A stretch of 55,456 bases of DNA from Roseibium denhamense (GCF_009711415.1 NZ_SMLZ01000086.1:1-55456); one strand, 5' to 3'; positions 1 through 9,891 are shown, counted from the stretch's first letter. Notes: a model not told the origin generated them from the letters alone. Program-made: numbers and translations.

Positions 1-28
1 GTGTGACCTAGCGTAATCTGTTTCCCGG

Positions 29-48
29 TCATGACATGTCTGTCATGA
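29..48. repeat. Inverted repeat upstream of tssH
   Basis: Perfect 8-base arms TCATGACA and TGTCATGA flank a 4-base TGTC spacer. It lies 58 bases before the tssH start, so it could be an operator for tssH or the end hairpin of a gene outside the window. No T-tract follows it on the plus strand. It also contains one CTGTCAT Pho half-site, but without a second one at the correct spacing. Confidence 0.35.
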
Positions 49-105
49 AACCAATCTAACCATTGACTTGCGCCGCTTGCGAGCGCCGAACCAGAGGGTG
101 GAAAG

Positions 106-2853
106 TTGCTGGATCTTGATCTCCGTCGCCTCATTGGCCGTTTGAATACCTATTCCCGGCGTTCCCTGGAATCCGCTGCCGGGCTGGCGGTTACCCGAGG
201 CCACTACGAGGTGTCGATCGAACACCTGCTGCACGTCTTTTCCGAAGACAGCCAGCATGATGTTCAAAGTGCCCTGAGGCATTTCGAGATTGACCCCGCT
301 GTTTTGCGCAAGGGTTTGCAATCGGTCCTGGAGAAGATGAAGACCGGCAATCAGGGCCGTCCGGTCTTCTCGCCGCTTCTGATCGAGCTCATCTCGGATT
401 CCTGGCTGATCAGTTCCGTCGAGCTGGACCTGGATCAGGTTCGTTCCGGCAGCTTGCTTGCAACGATCTTCGCGCAACCGAACCGGTATGGCGATGACCG
501 CTGGATGCAACACCTGGACGCCATGTCCTTTGCCGAGTTCAAGAAGAACTTCGGCGAAATTATCGGCAATTCCGAAGAGACAACTGCTGGACTGACCGCC
601 GTTGCAGCTGGCGACGACAAAGCACCGTCCGTTGCTCCGGGCATGAGCCCGGATAGCGCGCTGGCAAGATTTTGTACCAATTTTACGCAGGCCGCCCGGG
701 AAGGGAAAATCGATCAGGTGTTCTGCCGGGATCGTGAGATCCAGCAGATGATCGACGTTCTCGGCCGCCGCCGGAAAAACAATCCGATTTGTGTGGGTGA
801 GCCGGGCGTGGGTAAAACCGCGGTTGTCGAGGGTCTTGCCGTCAAGATTGCCGAAGGCGATGTTCCGGACATGCTGAAGAATGTTGAACTGATCGGTCTC
901 GATCTTGGCATGCTTCAGGCCGGTGCCGGCGTTAAGGGCGAATTCGAAAACCGCCTGAAAGGCATTATCGATGAGGTGAAGTCCTCCCCGAAGCCGATCA
1001 TCCTGTTCATTGATGAAGCGCATATGCTGATCGGTGCGGGCGGGTCCGCCGGTGGCGCCGACGCCGCCAACCTTCTCAAACCGGCACTTGCTCGTGGTGA
1101 ATTGCGCACGGTCGCCGCCACGACATGGAGCGAGTACAAGAAGTATTTCGAAAAAGACCCGGCACTGGAACGCCGCTTCCAGCTGGTCAAGCTGGATGAG
1201 CCCAGCCCGGAACAGGCCATCACGATCATGCGTGGCCTGCGCGGTGCCTATGAAAAGAACCACGGCGTTTACATTCGCGACGGAGCGGTCGTGGCGGCGG
1301 CCAAGTTGTCCGCGCGTTACATTTCAGGGCGCCAATTGCCGGACAAGGCGGTCGATGTTCTCGACACGGCTTGTGCCCGTGTAAAGCTGTCCCTCTCGTC
1401 AAAGCCGTTCGTAATCGAACTGAAAGAGAAACGCTTGGGCGAGTTGAACCGCGCCTTGGAGTCCTTGAAACGGGATTATCAGGCTGACTTCAGCGGCGGC
1501 GAGCTTGACGTTGAAGAGATCGAGGCCGAGATCAAGACAGCGGAAACCGAGATTGCGGACTTGACCGCCCGTTGGCAGAAGGAACTCGGCATCGTCAACG
1601 AAATCCTCAAGCTCCGCCATGAACTAGGCTTGAGTTTGGCTGGCGATGAACCGGCTGATGTGGAGACGGTTGAAGCAGAGGCCGAGGCAGCCGCTGACGC
1701 CAATGACGGCGGCTCAGACACACCGGCAGACGAAAGCGCACCTGCGGAAGCAGCGCCGGACGCGGACGCCATGAAAGTCCGGTATGCGGAGATTGCGCAG
1801 GACCTGAAGGAAGCGCAGGCGGGCGATCCGCTGGTTTCCTTCGAAGTTACGGAAGAAGCAATCGGTCAGGTCATCTCTGATTGGACCGGAGTGCCGCTGG
1901 GCCGGATGGTTGAAAATGAGGCCGATTCCGTTCTCAAACTCTCCCAGAACCTCCAGGCCCGCGTCATCGGCCAGGATCACGCCATCCAGGCCGTGGACGA
2001 GGCGCTGAGAACAGCCAAGGCCGGTGTTCAGAACCCGGATGCCCCGATGGGCGTGTTCCTGTTCGTTGGTCCGTCCGGGGTGGGCAAGACCGAACTGGCG
2101 ACAGCCATCGCCGATCAGCTCTTCGGCGGTGAGCGTTTCCTGATTTCCATAAACATGTCCGAATTCCAGGAAAAGCACACGGTGTCGAAGCTGGTCGGAT
2201 CCCCTCCGGGCTATGTAGGCTACGGCGAGGGTGGCGTTCTGACCGAAGCCGTTCGTCAGCGGCCTTACTCCGTGGTATTGCTGGATGAGGTCGAAAAGGC
2301 CGATCTTGAGGTGATGAACCTCTTCTATCAGGTCTTCGACAAGGGCGTTCTGTCCGACGGGGAGGGCCGCCAGATCGACTTCAAGAACACGATTGTGGTT
2401 TTGACGAGCAATCTTGCGACCGACGTCTTGACGGAAATGGGGTCCTTGCCGAACAAGCCGGATGTGGATGAACTGGTGGCTGCCTGCCGTCCGATCCTGA
2501 GCGCGCACTTTAAACCGGCTCTTCTGGCGCGGATGCAGATCGTGCCATTCTATCCGCTGATCGGCGACCCGCTGGAAAAGATTGTCCGCCTGAAGCTGAA
2601 CAAGGTTGGAAAGCGCCTGCGCGAAAACCAGAAGATGGAACTCGAATATTCGGACGACGTCGTCAAATCGATCGCCGCACGATGCACGGAAGTCGAAACC
2701 GGAGCCCGGAATATCGACCACATCGTCAACCGCACCATCTTGCCGGAGCTGTCCACCGAGCTTCTGACGCAGATGGGCGGGGAGGATGCCGATTTCACCA
2801 AAGCCTCAATCGGTGTCGGTGAGCCCGGACACTTTACCTATACGCTGTCCTGA
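106..2853 (+). CDS. tssH: Type VI secretion ATPase TssH (ClpV)
   Basis: Hsp100/Clp AAA+ unfoldase that disassembles the contracted TssB/TssC sheath of the type VI secretion system in the cytoplasm. An N-terminal Clp_N-like double repeat spans about residues 1-150. The first AAA+ module has Walker A GEPGVGKT at 231-238 and Walker B around 299-306 (ILFIDEAH). A coiled middle region follows, and the second module has Walker A GPSGVGKT at 655-662 and Walker [11 protein letters not shown]. At 915 residues it matches the ClpV branch rather than ClpB (about 860). The TTG start at 106 is used because a stop lies in frame at 64 and a GAGGG-type ribosome site precedes it. Residues about 518-554 form an acidic Ala/Asp/Glu-rich insert in the middle region, which is unusual. 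The following sigma-54 activator and Ser/Thr kinase support a T6SS context. Confidence 0.93.
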   Translation: MLDLDLRRLIGRLNTYSRRSLESAAGLAVTRGHYEVSIEHLLHVFSEDSQHDVQSALRHFEIDPAVLRKGLQSVLEKMKTGNQGRPVFSPLLIELISDSWLISSVELDLDQVRSGSLLATIFAQPNRYGDDRWMQHLDAMSFAEFKKNFGEIIGNSEETTAGLTAVAAGDDKAPSVAPGMSPDSALARFCTNFTQAAREGKIDQVFCRDREIQQMIDVLGRRRKNNPICVGEPGVGKTAVVEGLAVKIAEGDVPDMLKNVELIGLDLGMLQAGAGVKGEFENRLKGIIDEVKSSPKPIILFIDEAHMLIGAGGSAGGADAANLLKPALARGELRTVAATTWSEYKKYFEKDPALERRFQLVKLDEPSPEQAITIMRGLRGAYEKNHGVYIRDGAVVAAAKLSARYISGRQLPDKAVDVLDTACARVKLSLSSKPFVIELKEKRLGELNRALESLKRDYQADFSGGELDVEEIEAEIKTAETEIADLTARWQKELGIVNEILKLRHELGLSLAGDEPADVETVEAEAEAAADANDGGSDTPADESAPAEAAPDADAMKVRYAEIAQDLKEAQAGDPLVSFEVTEEAIGQVISDWTGVPLGRMVENEADSVLKLSQNLQARVIGQDHAIQAVDEALRTAKAGVQNPDAPMGVFLFVGPSGVGKTELATAIADQLFGGERFLISINMSEFQEKHTVSKLVGSPPGYVGYGEGGVLTEAVRQRPYSVVLLDEVEKADLEVMNLFYQVFDKGVLSDGEGRQIDFKNTIVVLTSNLATDVLTEMGSLPNKPDVDELVAACRPILSAHFKPALLARMQIVPFYPLIGDPLEKIVRLKLNKVGKRLRENQKMELEYSDDVVKSIAARCTEVETGARNIDHIVNRTILPELSTELLTQMGGEDADFTKASIGVGEPGHFTYTLS

Positions 2854-2983
2854 CGGCGGCACCAGATCCGGCGGCTCAAGAAAACGGTTGCCGGTGCGGA
2901 AGTGAACAACAGGCTGGACAGCGGCTGAAACGGCTGCTCTCCACCTGTATTTCCCGGCGGAGGCCGGATGGTGGGAGACCTTT

Positions 2984-4600
2984 ATGCTCGATGAGATACT
3001 GGAGCTGACCGAAGCGCTCGCTGGGGCAGAAAAAGTTGAGACTGTTCTGGACCTGGTGCTGGATTCCGCACTGAAGATCTCACGTGCCGAAGGTGGATCC
3101 ATCTACACGCTCGACACGCTCGGCCGGAACCTTCACCGGACAGCTTCGAAATATTTCAGCACTGCGTCGGCTGTTCCCTCCGGAGAGCGGATCGATATTT
3201 ATGGCCCGGACGGGGTGCCTAATCTCAATTTGCCGTCGGCCCTTGTCGTATCCACGGGTACAGTGATCAATATTTCCGATATCAAAACGGCGGTCGGATA
3301 TGATTTTTCCAGGATCGAGGAAGACGACCGTGTTGGCGGAACGACTACCCGGTCCCTCGTCATCGTTCCGATGACTGTTTTGAAAGACCGCTCGGTCGGC
3401 ATCCTGCAATTAATCAATACCCGGAACGGCGTCGACCAGATCGGAGCCGTCAACGAGAAGGCGCTGAAACAGCTTCAGGCTCTGACCATCCATGCGGGCA
3501 TTTGCCTTTGGAATGCGCGCATTCTTGAAGAAAATACGCGGATGAAGAAACAGTTCGACCGCTATGTGAACGAACTGCCGAAACAGATGACGAAGCGGCC
3601 GGACAAGCCGCTGAAACCCGCCCACAAAAAACCGCAAGGCCTGGTCGGTGACAGCCCGCCGATTGAAAAAGCAATCAACCTGATCGGCAAGGCAGCCGGT
3701 TCCGATGTTCCGATCCTTCTGCGCGGCGAGACCGGTACAGGGAAGGAGATGATGGCGGCCTTCATCCATCAGTCGAGTGACCGCACAGACAAGCCGTTTG
3801 TTGTGCAGAACTGCGCAGCCTTGCCGGAAGCCCTTCTGGAAAGCGAATTGTTTGGGCATGTCAAAGGCGCGTTCACGGGTGCTGGCACCAACAAGCAGGG
3901 ACTGGCGCATGAAGCGCATAACGGCACGCTGTTTCTTGACGAAATTGGGGACATGCCGCTTGCACTGCAGGCGAAAGTCCTCAGGCTGCTTCAGGAAGGT
4001 GAAGTGCGGCGGGTTGGCGCCACAAAAACCGAATACGTTGATGTCCGGATCGTTGGCGCGACCAATGTCAATCTGGAGGAGAAGATCGAGCAGGGCGAGT
4101 TCCGGCGGGATCTCTTCTACCGGCTGAACGTCTTCCCGATCAATTTGCCCCCGCTTCGCGAACGTCCTTCCGATATTCCAAAGCTTATCGACCATTTCCT
4201 CAAGCAGGGCGCTGCCAAGGCGGGCCGCCCCGTGCCGGTTGTTGATTCAGAGGCGCTCGATGCCCTGATGTGCTGGAGTTATCCGGGGAATGTGCGGGAA
4301 TTGAAGAACATTCTGGACCGTGCCCGGTTGATGGCGGAAGAGGGCTATCCGATCCAGTTGGAACATTTGCCGATTGAATTGTCAGGGCCGCGCGATGGGA
4401 TAGGCGGGCGCATGCCGTCATCGATCCCGGACGGAGACCTGAAATCGATTGTCGGCCAATATGAAGCGCTGGTCATCGAAGCGAAAATGCGGGAAGCTGG
4501 CTGGAACAAAACGAATGCGGCCCGTTTACTGAAAGTAAGCAGGCGCACCATTATTGAAAAGCTCAATAGGTATAACATCACGCGCCCGGCCGGTTTCTGA
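2984..4600 (+). CDS. Sigma-54-dependent activator, GAF-AAA+-Fis
   Basis: Enhancer-binding protein that opens sigma-54 RNA polymerase complexes. A GAF-type sensory domain covers about residues 10-175. The AAA+ domain has Walker A GETGTGKE at 248-255 and an intact GAFTGA sigma-54 contact loop at 295-300. A Fis-type helix-turn-helix ends the protein (NAARLLKVSRRTIIEKLNR, about 505-530). The start ATG at 2984 follows a GGGAGA ribosome site. There is no receiver domain, so control is probably through the GAF ligand. Its place 130 bases after tssH and before a Ser/Thr kinase resembles VasH-type activators of T6SS clusters. The T6SS role is inferred from that context. Confidence 0.88.
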   Translation: MLDEILELTEALAGAEKVETVLDLVLDSALKISRAEGGSIYTLDTLGRNLHRTASKYFSTASAVPSGERIDIYGPDGVPNLNLPSALVVSTGTVINISDIKTAVGYDFSRIEEDDRVGGTTTRSLVIVPMTVLKDRSVGILQLINTRNGVDQIGAVNEKALKQLQALTIHAGICLWNARILEENTRMKKQFDRYVNELPKQMTKRPDKPLKPAHKKPQGLVGDSPPIEKAINLIGKAAGSDVPILLRGETGTGKEMMAAFIHQSSDRTDKPFVVQNCAALPEALLESELFGHVKGAFTGAGTNKQGLAHEAHNGTLFLDEIGDMPLALQAKVLRLLQEGEVRRVGATKTEYVDVRIVGATNVNLEEKIEQGEFRRDLFYRLNVFPINLPPLRERPSDIPKLIDHFLKQGAAKAGRPVPVVDSEALDALMCWSYPGNVRELKNILDRARLMAEEGYPIQLEHLPIELSGPRDGIGGRMPSSIPDGDLKSIVGQYEALVIEAKMREAGWNKTNAARLLKVSRRTIIEKLNRYNITRPAGF

Positions 4601-4797
4601 CGCCTGGGGGCTGCAGACGAAAGCTCGGACCGCTGCGACTTTTTGGATCAAAACCGAAGAAGATTGATCCGGCTGGAAATGGGCCGGATACCTCCGGGCT
4701 GCTGCAGCAGTTCGTAACAGGTCGGCTTTCGTATGACGCGCTGGTTCACAAGCTGAAGGACAGTGCCGCCCAGTCAGCCGAACATGCTGGTACTGTT

Positions 4798-6135
4798 TTG
4801 AAAACCCTTTCAGAAGCGGTGGAAACGGGCCGGATCCCGAATGATCTGGCGCAGATTATACGCACCCAGCTTCCGCAAGGCAGTCACGCCGTACCGGACA
4901 ATGAACCTCCAGTGAAAGCAACTCCACAAGGTGATGCCGACGACCTGGATGAGCCAACCATTCCGCATGCAGTGGTCCGGGAAGAGGCGCCGCAGAACCC
5001 TGGCCCGAACCAATCGCCGTACCTGCCGCCTTTACCCTATCTGACCAGCCCGCCCGCTCATGCCGGGGATGAAATGCGGGAACGGGTGGACGACGTTGTG
5101 CTCGGGTCGCTTGTGGAAGGATACAAGGACTTCCGCAAAGCGCGGGAAAGCGGAGAACAAAACACACCTGCCGAGGAAGACACCGGAAATCTCGATCAGT
5201 TCCTTACCGGATACAAAAGCGCCCGGATGCGCTCGGATGCGCGCAGGGCAGCCTCGGGGCACTCGCGCGGGGCGGCAAGCCTTGAAAGTCTTGAAACCGG
5301 TCACCGCGCGAGAGCCGATGTCGGCTCTATCCTGCGGGACCGTTTTGTGCTGGACGAGGAAATCGGCCGGGGCGCCATGGGCATCGTTTATTCTGCGGTG
5401 GACCGGCGGCGGCTCGAAGCGGGGCATGACGAGCCTTATGTGGCGATCAAACTTTTGAACGATACCGTTCGCGCCGACGTGGATGCCCTGCGCCAGATGG
5501 AGGCAGAGGCGCGAAAATCCCAGATGCTGGCCCATCCGAATATCGCCAATGTCTACGATTTCGACCGGGATCGCGGCGAAGTCTTCATTGTGATGGAGCT
5601 GTTGCAGGGAACAACGCTGGACCGGCGCCTTTCGGCAATGGTGGGGCGGCCCCTGCCGGGGAGCGAGGCGTCCACATTGCTTCAGGGCATGTGCGCCGCG
5701 CTTGTTTATGCCCATAGCAAAAATGTTGTGCATTCCGACCTGAAACCCGGCAATGTTTTCGCCCATAAAGGCGCTGCCAAGTTGCTGGATTTCGGACTTG
5801 CGGCCGTCACGTCCGGTGACGCGAGCGGCTCCGGTCTGCCGAGCGGTCTGACGCCGAGCTATGCAAGCCCTGAAATGTTCGAAAATGCGCCGCGCGACCC
5901 CAGAGACGACGTGTTCGCACTTGGCTGCATCGCCTATCAAGTGCTGTCCGGACGTCATCCCTTTGGCATGATGCCGATTGATGACGCGGTCAAAAATGGC
6001 GCGCGCCCAGATCCGTTGGGTGACCTGGAGCCCGGTGTTTGGGAGACAATCGAAGCAGCACTTGCCTTCCAGAGGGAGGCCCGCCTTCCCAACGCGGAGG
6101 CGTTTCAAACGGGGCTATTTGCCCGCAGTGTTTAA
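4798..6135 (+). CDS. Ser/Thr protein kinase, T6SS-associated (PpkA/Stk-like)
   Basis: Hanks-type kinase in the C-terminal two thirds: glycine-rich loop GRGAMG near 191-196, VAIK lysine at 218, HSDLKPGN catalytic loop with Asp314, DFG Asp331 and an SPE in place of APE. The usual HRD arginine is Ser, so it may not need activation-loop phosphorylation. The N-terminal ~180 residues are Pro/Glu-rich and poorly structured, and no transmembrane helix is visible. In T6SS loci such kinases act in a threonine-phosphorylation pathway controlling assembly; that role is inferred here. The start is uncertain. TTG 4798 is the only usual start, but the frame is open back to 4576 and reads as plausible protein (for example LLQQFVTGRLSYDALVHK) with no ATG, GTG or TTG. 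A CTG at 4597 overlaps the preceding stop codon. Confidence 0.85.
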   Translation: MKTLSEAVETGRIPNDLAQIIRTQLPQGSHAVPDNEPPVKATPQGDADDLDEPTIPHAVVREEAPQNPGPNQSPYLPPLPYLTSPPAHAGDEMRERVDDVVLGSLVEGYKDFRKARESGEQNTPAEEDTGNLDQFLTGYKSARMRSDARRAASGHSRGAASLESLETGHRARADVGSILRDRFVLDEEIGRGAMGIVYSAVDRRRLEAGHDEPYVAIKLLNDTVRADVDALRQMEAEARKSQMLAHPNIANVYDFDRDRGEVFIVMELLQGTTLDRRLSAMVGRPLPGSEASTLLQGMCAALVYAHSKNVVHSDLKPGNVFAHKGAAKLLDFGLAAVTSGDASGSGLPSGLTPSYASPEMFENAPRDPRDDVFALGCIAYQVLSGRHPFGMMPIDDAVKNGARPDPLGDLEPGVWETIEAALAFQREARLPNAEAFQTGLFARSV

Positions 6136-6158
6136 ATCAGCGGGTACCCGATCAAAGG

Positions 6159-6932
6159 CTATTCGATAGAGTCGACAATTGCCTCAATTGCCTTGGTGAA
6201 CTGGTGGTCAGGATGCAGGGTTCTGATCAAACCCGTGCTGCCGATCTGGATCAGGTCTGTTGATAGCGGCAGGACGGCCGCGACCGGGGTACGGTAATTC
6301 GAAAAGATCCGCTGCGACAAGTCTTGAAAGTCGAACGTCTCAAGGGCCTTGTTGACGACGAGGAAGAGCTGCGGCACCTCGAGTTTACGGGCGAGCTCAA
6401 GCGTCACGGCGGTTCCCTGATAGTCCTGGATATCAGGCCGCAGGATCAACAGGAGCGTGTCTGAAATTGCGATGGACAGGAGCGTCTCTTCGTTAACCCC
6501 CGGATGGGTGTCGATCAGCAGATAGTCGAGTTCCATGGTCTTGCAGAATTCCATGAAACCGCGGTTGAGCGACTCCACATCATACATTTCCTTCACGATC
6601 CGGGCGATGTCTCCGGTCTTGATGGAGGAGGGGATGAGGAAGACCTTGCCGGGACCAGAGATTGACGGCGCCCCATCGGGGCCTGTCACGCCGTCGGTGA
6701 TATCCAGAACCGTGTCCTGGATGCTGCAATAGCCCCAAAGATAGTTGTTGAGCGTATGGGTGACCGTGTTCAGATCAACATGAAACAGCGTGTGAATCCC
6801 GGGCGATTGAATGTCGGTGTCGACAATGCCAACGCGATATCCGCGCAGAGCAAGGCTTGCCGCGAGATTCGCGGTCACATTCGATTTGCCGGTCCCGCCT
6901 CGGTAGGAATGGGTTGAAATGATTTTGGTCAC
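6159..6932 (-). CDS. ParA/MinD-like ATPase
   Basis: P-loop ATPase of the ParA/MinD/SIMIBI class, 257 residues. A deviant Walker A (SYRGGTGKSN) lies close to the N-terminus, followed by the switch motif VDTDIQSPG and Walker B LLIDTHPG. The GTG start at 6932 places the P-loop at the position usual for the family and follows an AAGAGA ribosome site; the frame runs further upstream but without such support. It is convergent with the kinase and follows a small coiled-coil gene, with 19 bases between the two. No ParB or centromere-like repeats are nearby, so chromosome partitioning is unlikely. Positioning or regulation of the T6SS or another polar complex is an inference. Confidence 0.8.
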   Translation of the reverse strand: MTKIISTHSYRGGTGKSNVTANLAASLALRGYRVGIVDTDIQSPGIHTLFHVDLNTVTHTLNNYLWGYCSIQDTVLDITDGVTGPDGAPSISGPGKVFLIPSSIKTGDIARIVKEMYDVESLNRGFMEFCKTMELDYLLIDTHPGVNEETLLSIAISDTLLLILRPDIQDYQGTAVTLELARKLEVPQLFLVVNKALETFDFQDLSQRIFSNYRTPVAAVLPLSTDLIQIGSTGLIRTLHPDHQFTKAIEAIVDSIE

Positions 6933-6951
6933 GCAGATCTCTTTTGTCTGA

Positions 6952-7380
6952 TTAGCTATCTGAAGTCTTGTACTTGGCGCGCAGCGACTTGGCCCGGGAT
7001 TGCAGGGACCGGAAGTAATCCGTATCGGCGACCTTCTCGACTTCCATTTGCGCCTCTGCTTCGTCATAGGCGACTTCAAACTTGTCCAGCCGGACCTTGA
7101 GTTCCGCGTTTTCCTTGCGCAGCTTGGCCTGAGCCATCTCCAATTGCCGCCGGGTTTCAGACAGATCCTCGATCAGCTGGCTGGAGTGGAACTCGCGCGC
7201 TTCCACCTGGACCACCATGCTGGAAAACGTTTCCGCAAGGCCGCGGATGGCCGCCGGAACGCTTTCATCCGTGATGACGTTATAAAGGTCTTCAACATCT
7301 TCATAGCGGCCGTTTGCAATTGCCTCACATGTCTTTGCAAGACTGGCAATGGCAGGCTCTATGGTGCTGGGTGAACTCAC
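6952..7380 (-). CDS. Small coiled-coil protein, unknown function
   Basis: A 142-residue protein I do not recognise. The first ~60 residues look helical. Residues about 65-125 carry long heptad-like Leu/Ala/Glu/Lys stretches (ETRRQLEMAQAKLRKENAEL) typical of a coiled coil, and the C-terminus is basic (RAKSLRAKYK). A GTG start at 7380 is chosen because AAGGGA lies 7 bases before it and the upstream frame is low-complexity noise. It is the first gene of a two-gene minus-strand unit with the ParA-like ATPase, so the two products may be partners (inference). No signal peptide or membrane helix is seen. Confidence 0.7.
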   Translation of the reverse strand: MSSPSTIEPAIASLAKTCEAIANGRYEDVEDLYNVITDESVPAAIRGLAETFSSMVVQVEAREFHSSQLIEDLSETRRQLEMAQAKLRKENAELKVRLDKFEVAYDEAEAQMEVEKVADTDYFRSLQSRAKSLRAKYKTSDS

Positions 7381-7677
7381 GGCACATCCCTTGGTGATTG
7401 TTGCGGCTTGATGCCGTTTGCCCATGGATACATCACCTGTCCCCCAAGCCCAAGGCAAAACTCCCGAACCGCGCCAAGACCTTGCGTCAAAACGGATTAT
7501 GAAGGGCGGTTGCCCGGGCAATGCAGATTGCGCGGGCTGGAGAATAAAGCGCCTTGGAAACACGCTGAGAATGACCGGCAGTTTGAGATAATCGCAGCGG
7601 CATGTGAGAATTCGCTTTCCGTTCAAGGCTGCCTGATCTACGCAATTGGACCTTGCGAGACTGATTTGGAGACAGGC
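7381..7677. other. Divergent intergenic region, 297 bases
   Basis: Separates the coiled-coil gene (minus) from the LysE-family exporter (plus), so it should hold promoters for both. The plus-strand exporter frame remains open through it, but it lacks a sensible start and the sequence is not protein-like. I see no clear operator, RNA gene or terminator. Confidence 0.4.
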
Positions 7678-8304
7678 TTGATTCCCTTCGATGTTCTTTC
7701 GGTTTTCTTCGCGGCTGCCATCGCGCTTGGATTGGCGCCGGGTCCCGATAATCTCTTTGTTCTGACGCAATCAGCCCTTCATGGAAGGCTGGCCGGTTTC
7801 GTCGTCACGCTTGGCCTTTGCACGGGGCTAATATTTCATTCCGCCGCCGTGGCGCTGGGTGTCGCTGCAGTGTTTCAAACGTCGGCTTTGGCCTTTACCG
7901 TTCTGAAGCTGGCAGGCGCGGCCTACCTTCTTTATCTCGCCGTGCAGGCTTTCCGGGCCGGAGCGGATGATCCTGAAAACCGGGACGTTCCGGACTTGTC
8001 GCTCCTGGCGCTCTATCGCAGGGGCATCGTGATGAATGTCACCAACCCGAAGGTGGCGATCTTCTTCCTGGCGTTCCTGCCCCAGTTTTCCGATCCTGCG
8101 CGCGGCCCTGTTGCGGGTCAAATCCTGATCCTGGGCGCCTTGTTCATCTGCGCAACGGTTCTTGTCTTTGGCGGGGTCGCGCTGGGCGGCGGGACGCTCG
8201 GCAATTTTCTGAAGCGGTCGCCGGCCGCGCAGATTTGGCTGAACAGGCTGGCGGGCGCGGTCTTTGCAGCACTTGCTGTCCGTCTGGCCCTGGCAGAGAG
8301 GTGA
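7678..8304 (+). CDS. LysE/RhtB-family amino-acid exporter
   Basis: Inner-membrane exporter of the LysE/RhtB/ThrE superfamily, 208 residues with about six hydrophobic segments. The family signature region LGLAPGPDNLFVLTQS lies near residues 17-32. These proteins export amino acids or homoserine lactone-like metabolites by proton antiport; the substrate here cannot be read. The TTG start at 7678 is preferred because GGAG lies 7 bases before it and the length then fits the family (about 205); no ATG is in frame nearby. A dapA paralogue follows 93 bases downstream on the same strand. A link between lysine synthesis and lysine export is possible but not shown. Confidence 0.85.
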   Translation: MIPFDVLSVFFAAAIALGLAPGPDNLFVLTQSALHGRLAGFVVTLGLCTGLIFHSAAVALGVAAVFQTSALAFTVLKLAGAAYLLYLAVQAFRAGADDPENRDVPDLSLLALYRRGIVMNVTNPKVAIFFLAFLPQFSDPARGPVAGQILILGALFICATVLVFGGVALGGGTLGNFLKRSPAAQIWLNRLAGAVFAALAVRLALAER

Positions 8305-8397
8305 CCATCCACAACCGGTTTGCGCTCTCCGCTTAGTTTGGACATAAACGGCACAGACAAGATAACGCAGTGACTAGAAACTGGTTTGGGGATGGGA

Positions 8398-9279
8398 ATG
8401 CCGGATTTCAAAGGATCGATACCAGCACTGGTAACACCGTTTCGAGAGGGGGACGTTGATTACGAAGCGCTGGCGCGGTTGGTCGAGTGGCACATCGAGG
8501 AGGGCAGCCACGGGCTGGTTGCCGTCGGCACGACCGGCGAGAGCCCGACCCTGCCCAAAGACGAGCACAAGCAAGTCGTCCGTGAAGTTGTGCGACTTGC
8601 CGCCGGGCGGATCCCGGTAATTGCCGGCACGGGGTCGAACAGCACGGACCAGTCGCTGGACATGCTCCAGGCGGCGGAAGCTGCGGGTGCCGACGCCGCG
8701 CTCATCGTTACACCCTACTACAACAAGCCGAACCAGGCCGGCCTTCTGGCGCATTACAAGGTGCTCCACGACAACAGCACGCTCCCGATCATTCTCTACA
8801 ATATTCCTGGCCGCTGCGTGATTGACCTCGAGCCGGAAACCATGGCGGAAATGGCCCGGTGGCCCCGGATCATCGGTGTGAAAGATGCGACCGGAAGCAT
8901 GGAGCGTGTCAGCCAGCAGCGCGCCCAATGCGGCCGGGAGTTTATTCAGCTGTCCGCCGAAGATGCCGCCGCGCTGGGCTTTAACGCCCATGGCGGGGTT
9001 GGCTGTATTTCGGTCACGGCAAATGTGGCGCCGCGGTTGTGCGCCGCATTTCAGGAGGCGTGCCTCTCTGGCCGGTGGGACGATGCGCGCGATCTTCAGG
9101 ATAGACTGCTGCCGCTGCACAATGCTCTGTTTTTGGAACCGCCCGCCGCTTGTGCCAAATACGCCCTGTCGCGCCTTGGGCTTTGCACGGACGAAGTCCG
9201 CTCGCCGCTGACAACACTTGAAGACACCACCAAATCAGCGCTGGACCGGGCCATGGCGGCGGTTGGTCTGACAGGGTAG
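8398..9279 (+). CDS. dapA: 4-hydroxy-tetrahydrodipicolinate synthase (paralogue 1)
   Basis: Class I aldolase of the DapA family, condensing pyruvate with aspartate semialdehyde in lysine/diaminopimelate synthesis. Visible landmarks are GTTGESPTL for pyruvate binding, the YYNKPNQ region with catalytic Tyr, and Schiff-base Lys162 in GVKDAT. Length 293 equals the family norm. ATG 8398 is chosen over ATG 8392 and TTG 8386, since [15 protein letters not shown] aligns with the second copy in this window (52183-53061). The second copy sits next to smpB, so this one is the extra paralogue and may act on another 2-oxo acid aldol (N-acetylneuraminate lyase/KDG aldolase-like). The intact DapA motifs keep DapA as the first choice. 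Confidence 0.85.
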   Translation: MPDFKGSIPALVTPFREGDVDYEALARLVEWHIEEGSHGLVAVGTTGESPTLPKDEHKQVVREVVRLAAGRIPVIAGTGSNSTDQSLDMLQAAEAAGADAALIVTPYYNKPNQAGLLAHYKVLHDNSTLPIILYNIPGRCVIDLEPETMAEMARWPRIIGVKDATGSMERVSQQRAQCGREFIQLSAEDAAALGFNAHGGVGCISVTANVAPRLCAAFQEACLSGRWDDARDLQDRLLPLHNALFLEPPAACAKYALSRLGLCTDEVRSPLTTLEDTTKSALDRAMAAVGLTG

Positions 9280-9332
9280 GCCACGCGTCTCGGCAATCGC
9301 CCCGAAGGGCAGGTATTCAAAACAGGCAGTTT

Positions 9333-9827
9333 ATGATCGTCGTCCAGAAAGCCAATCCGGAAGATCCGCAAGTTCAGAAACTCATCGAGGCGCACGTGGC
9401 CCATGGCAACGCGCATTATCCGGCGGAGAGCAATCATCATATCGGGGCGGGCAGTTACGCCGACAGCGGTGTGCAGCTGTTCGGCGCCTGGGAGGAGGGG
9501 ACGATTGTCGGCATGGCGGGTCTTAAAGCGCTGGATGCAAGTCACGGCGAACTGAAATCCATGCATGTGCTGGATGCTGCGCGGGGGAAGGGCGTCGGGG
9601 CCAAATTGGTTGCGGCCGTTCTTGAGGAGGCGCACCGTCTTGGTTTGAACCAATTGTCTCTGGAAACCGGCAGCCGGGAGGCTTCCAGCGCCGCCCGCCG
9701 TCTCTATGAGCGTTTCTCGTTTCAGTATTGCCCGCCCTTTGGCGGCTATGCTGAGGATCCGGAAAGCGTATTCATGACGCGGCCTGTTGGCCCCTTAGTC
9801 CAGCATCACGAGCGGGATGGCGCCTGA
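9333..9827 (+). CDS. GNAT-family N-acetyltransferase
   Basis: A 164-residue GNAT acetyltransferase. The acetyl-CoA loop is visible in [20 protein letters not shown] (R/Q-x-x-G-x-G/A type), followed by [21 protein letters not shown], which is typical of the PITA/YhhY-like branch. The substrate is probably a small amine or a protein N-terminus and cannot be assigned. It starts at ATG 9333 with a weak ribosome site. It lies 53 bases after dapA and may be cotranscribed. It is convergent with metG. Confidence 0.85.
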   Translation: MIVVQKANPEDPQVQKLIEAHVAHGNAHYPAESNHHIGAGSYADSGVQLFGAWEEGTIVGMAGLKALDASHGELKSMHVLDAARGKGVGAKLVAAVLEEAHRLGLNQLSLETGSREASSAARRLYERFSFQYCPPFGGYAEDPESVFMTRPVGPLVQHHERDGA

Positions 9828-9857
9828 CACGAAGATTGAGCGCGCACTTTCAGCCCG

Positions 9858-9880
9858 CATCCCCGCGTAACGCGGGGATG
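9858..9880. terminator. Palindromic hairpin between GNAT gene and metG
   Basis: Perfect 10-base arms CATCCCCGCG and CGCGGGGATG around a TAA loop, located between two convergent genes. There is no strong T-run, so it may be either a bidirectional terminator or a copy of a REP-like intergenic element. Confidence 0.5.
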
Positions 9881-9891
9881 AATGCCGTTTC

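Noticed and set aside
61..105. Sigma-54 promoter before tssH
   Set aside because: TTGC elements occur, but no GG-N10-GC pair at proper -24/-12 spacing could be defended.
1714..2721. Long antisense open frame opposite tssH (335 codons)
   Set aside because: High-GC shadow of the strongly supported tssH frame, with no ribosome site and low-complexity composition.
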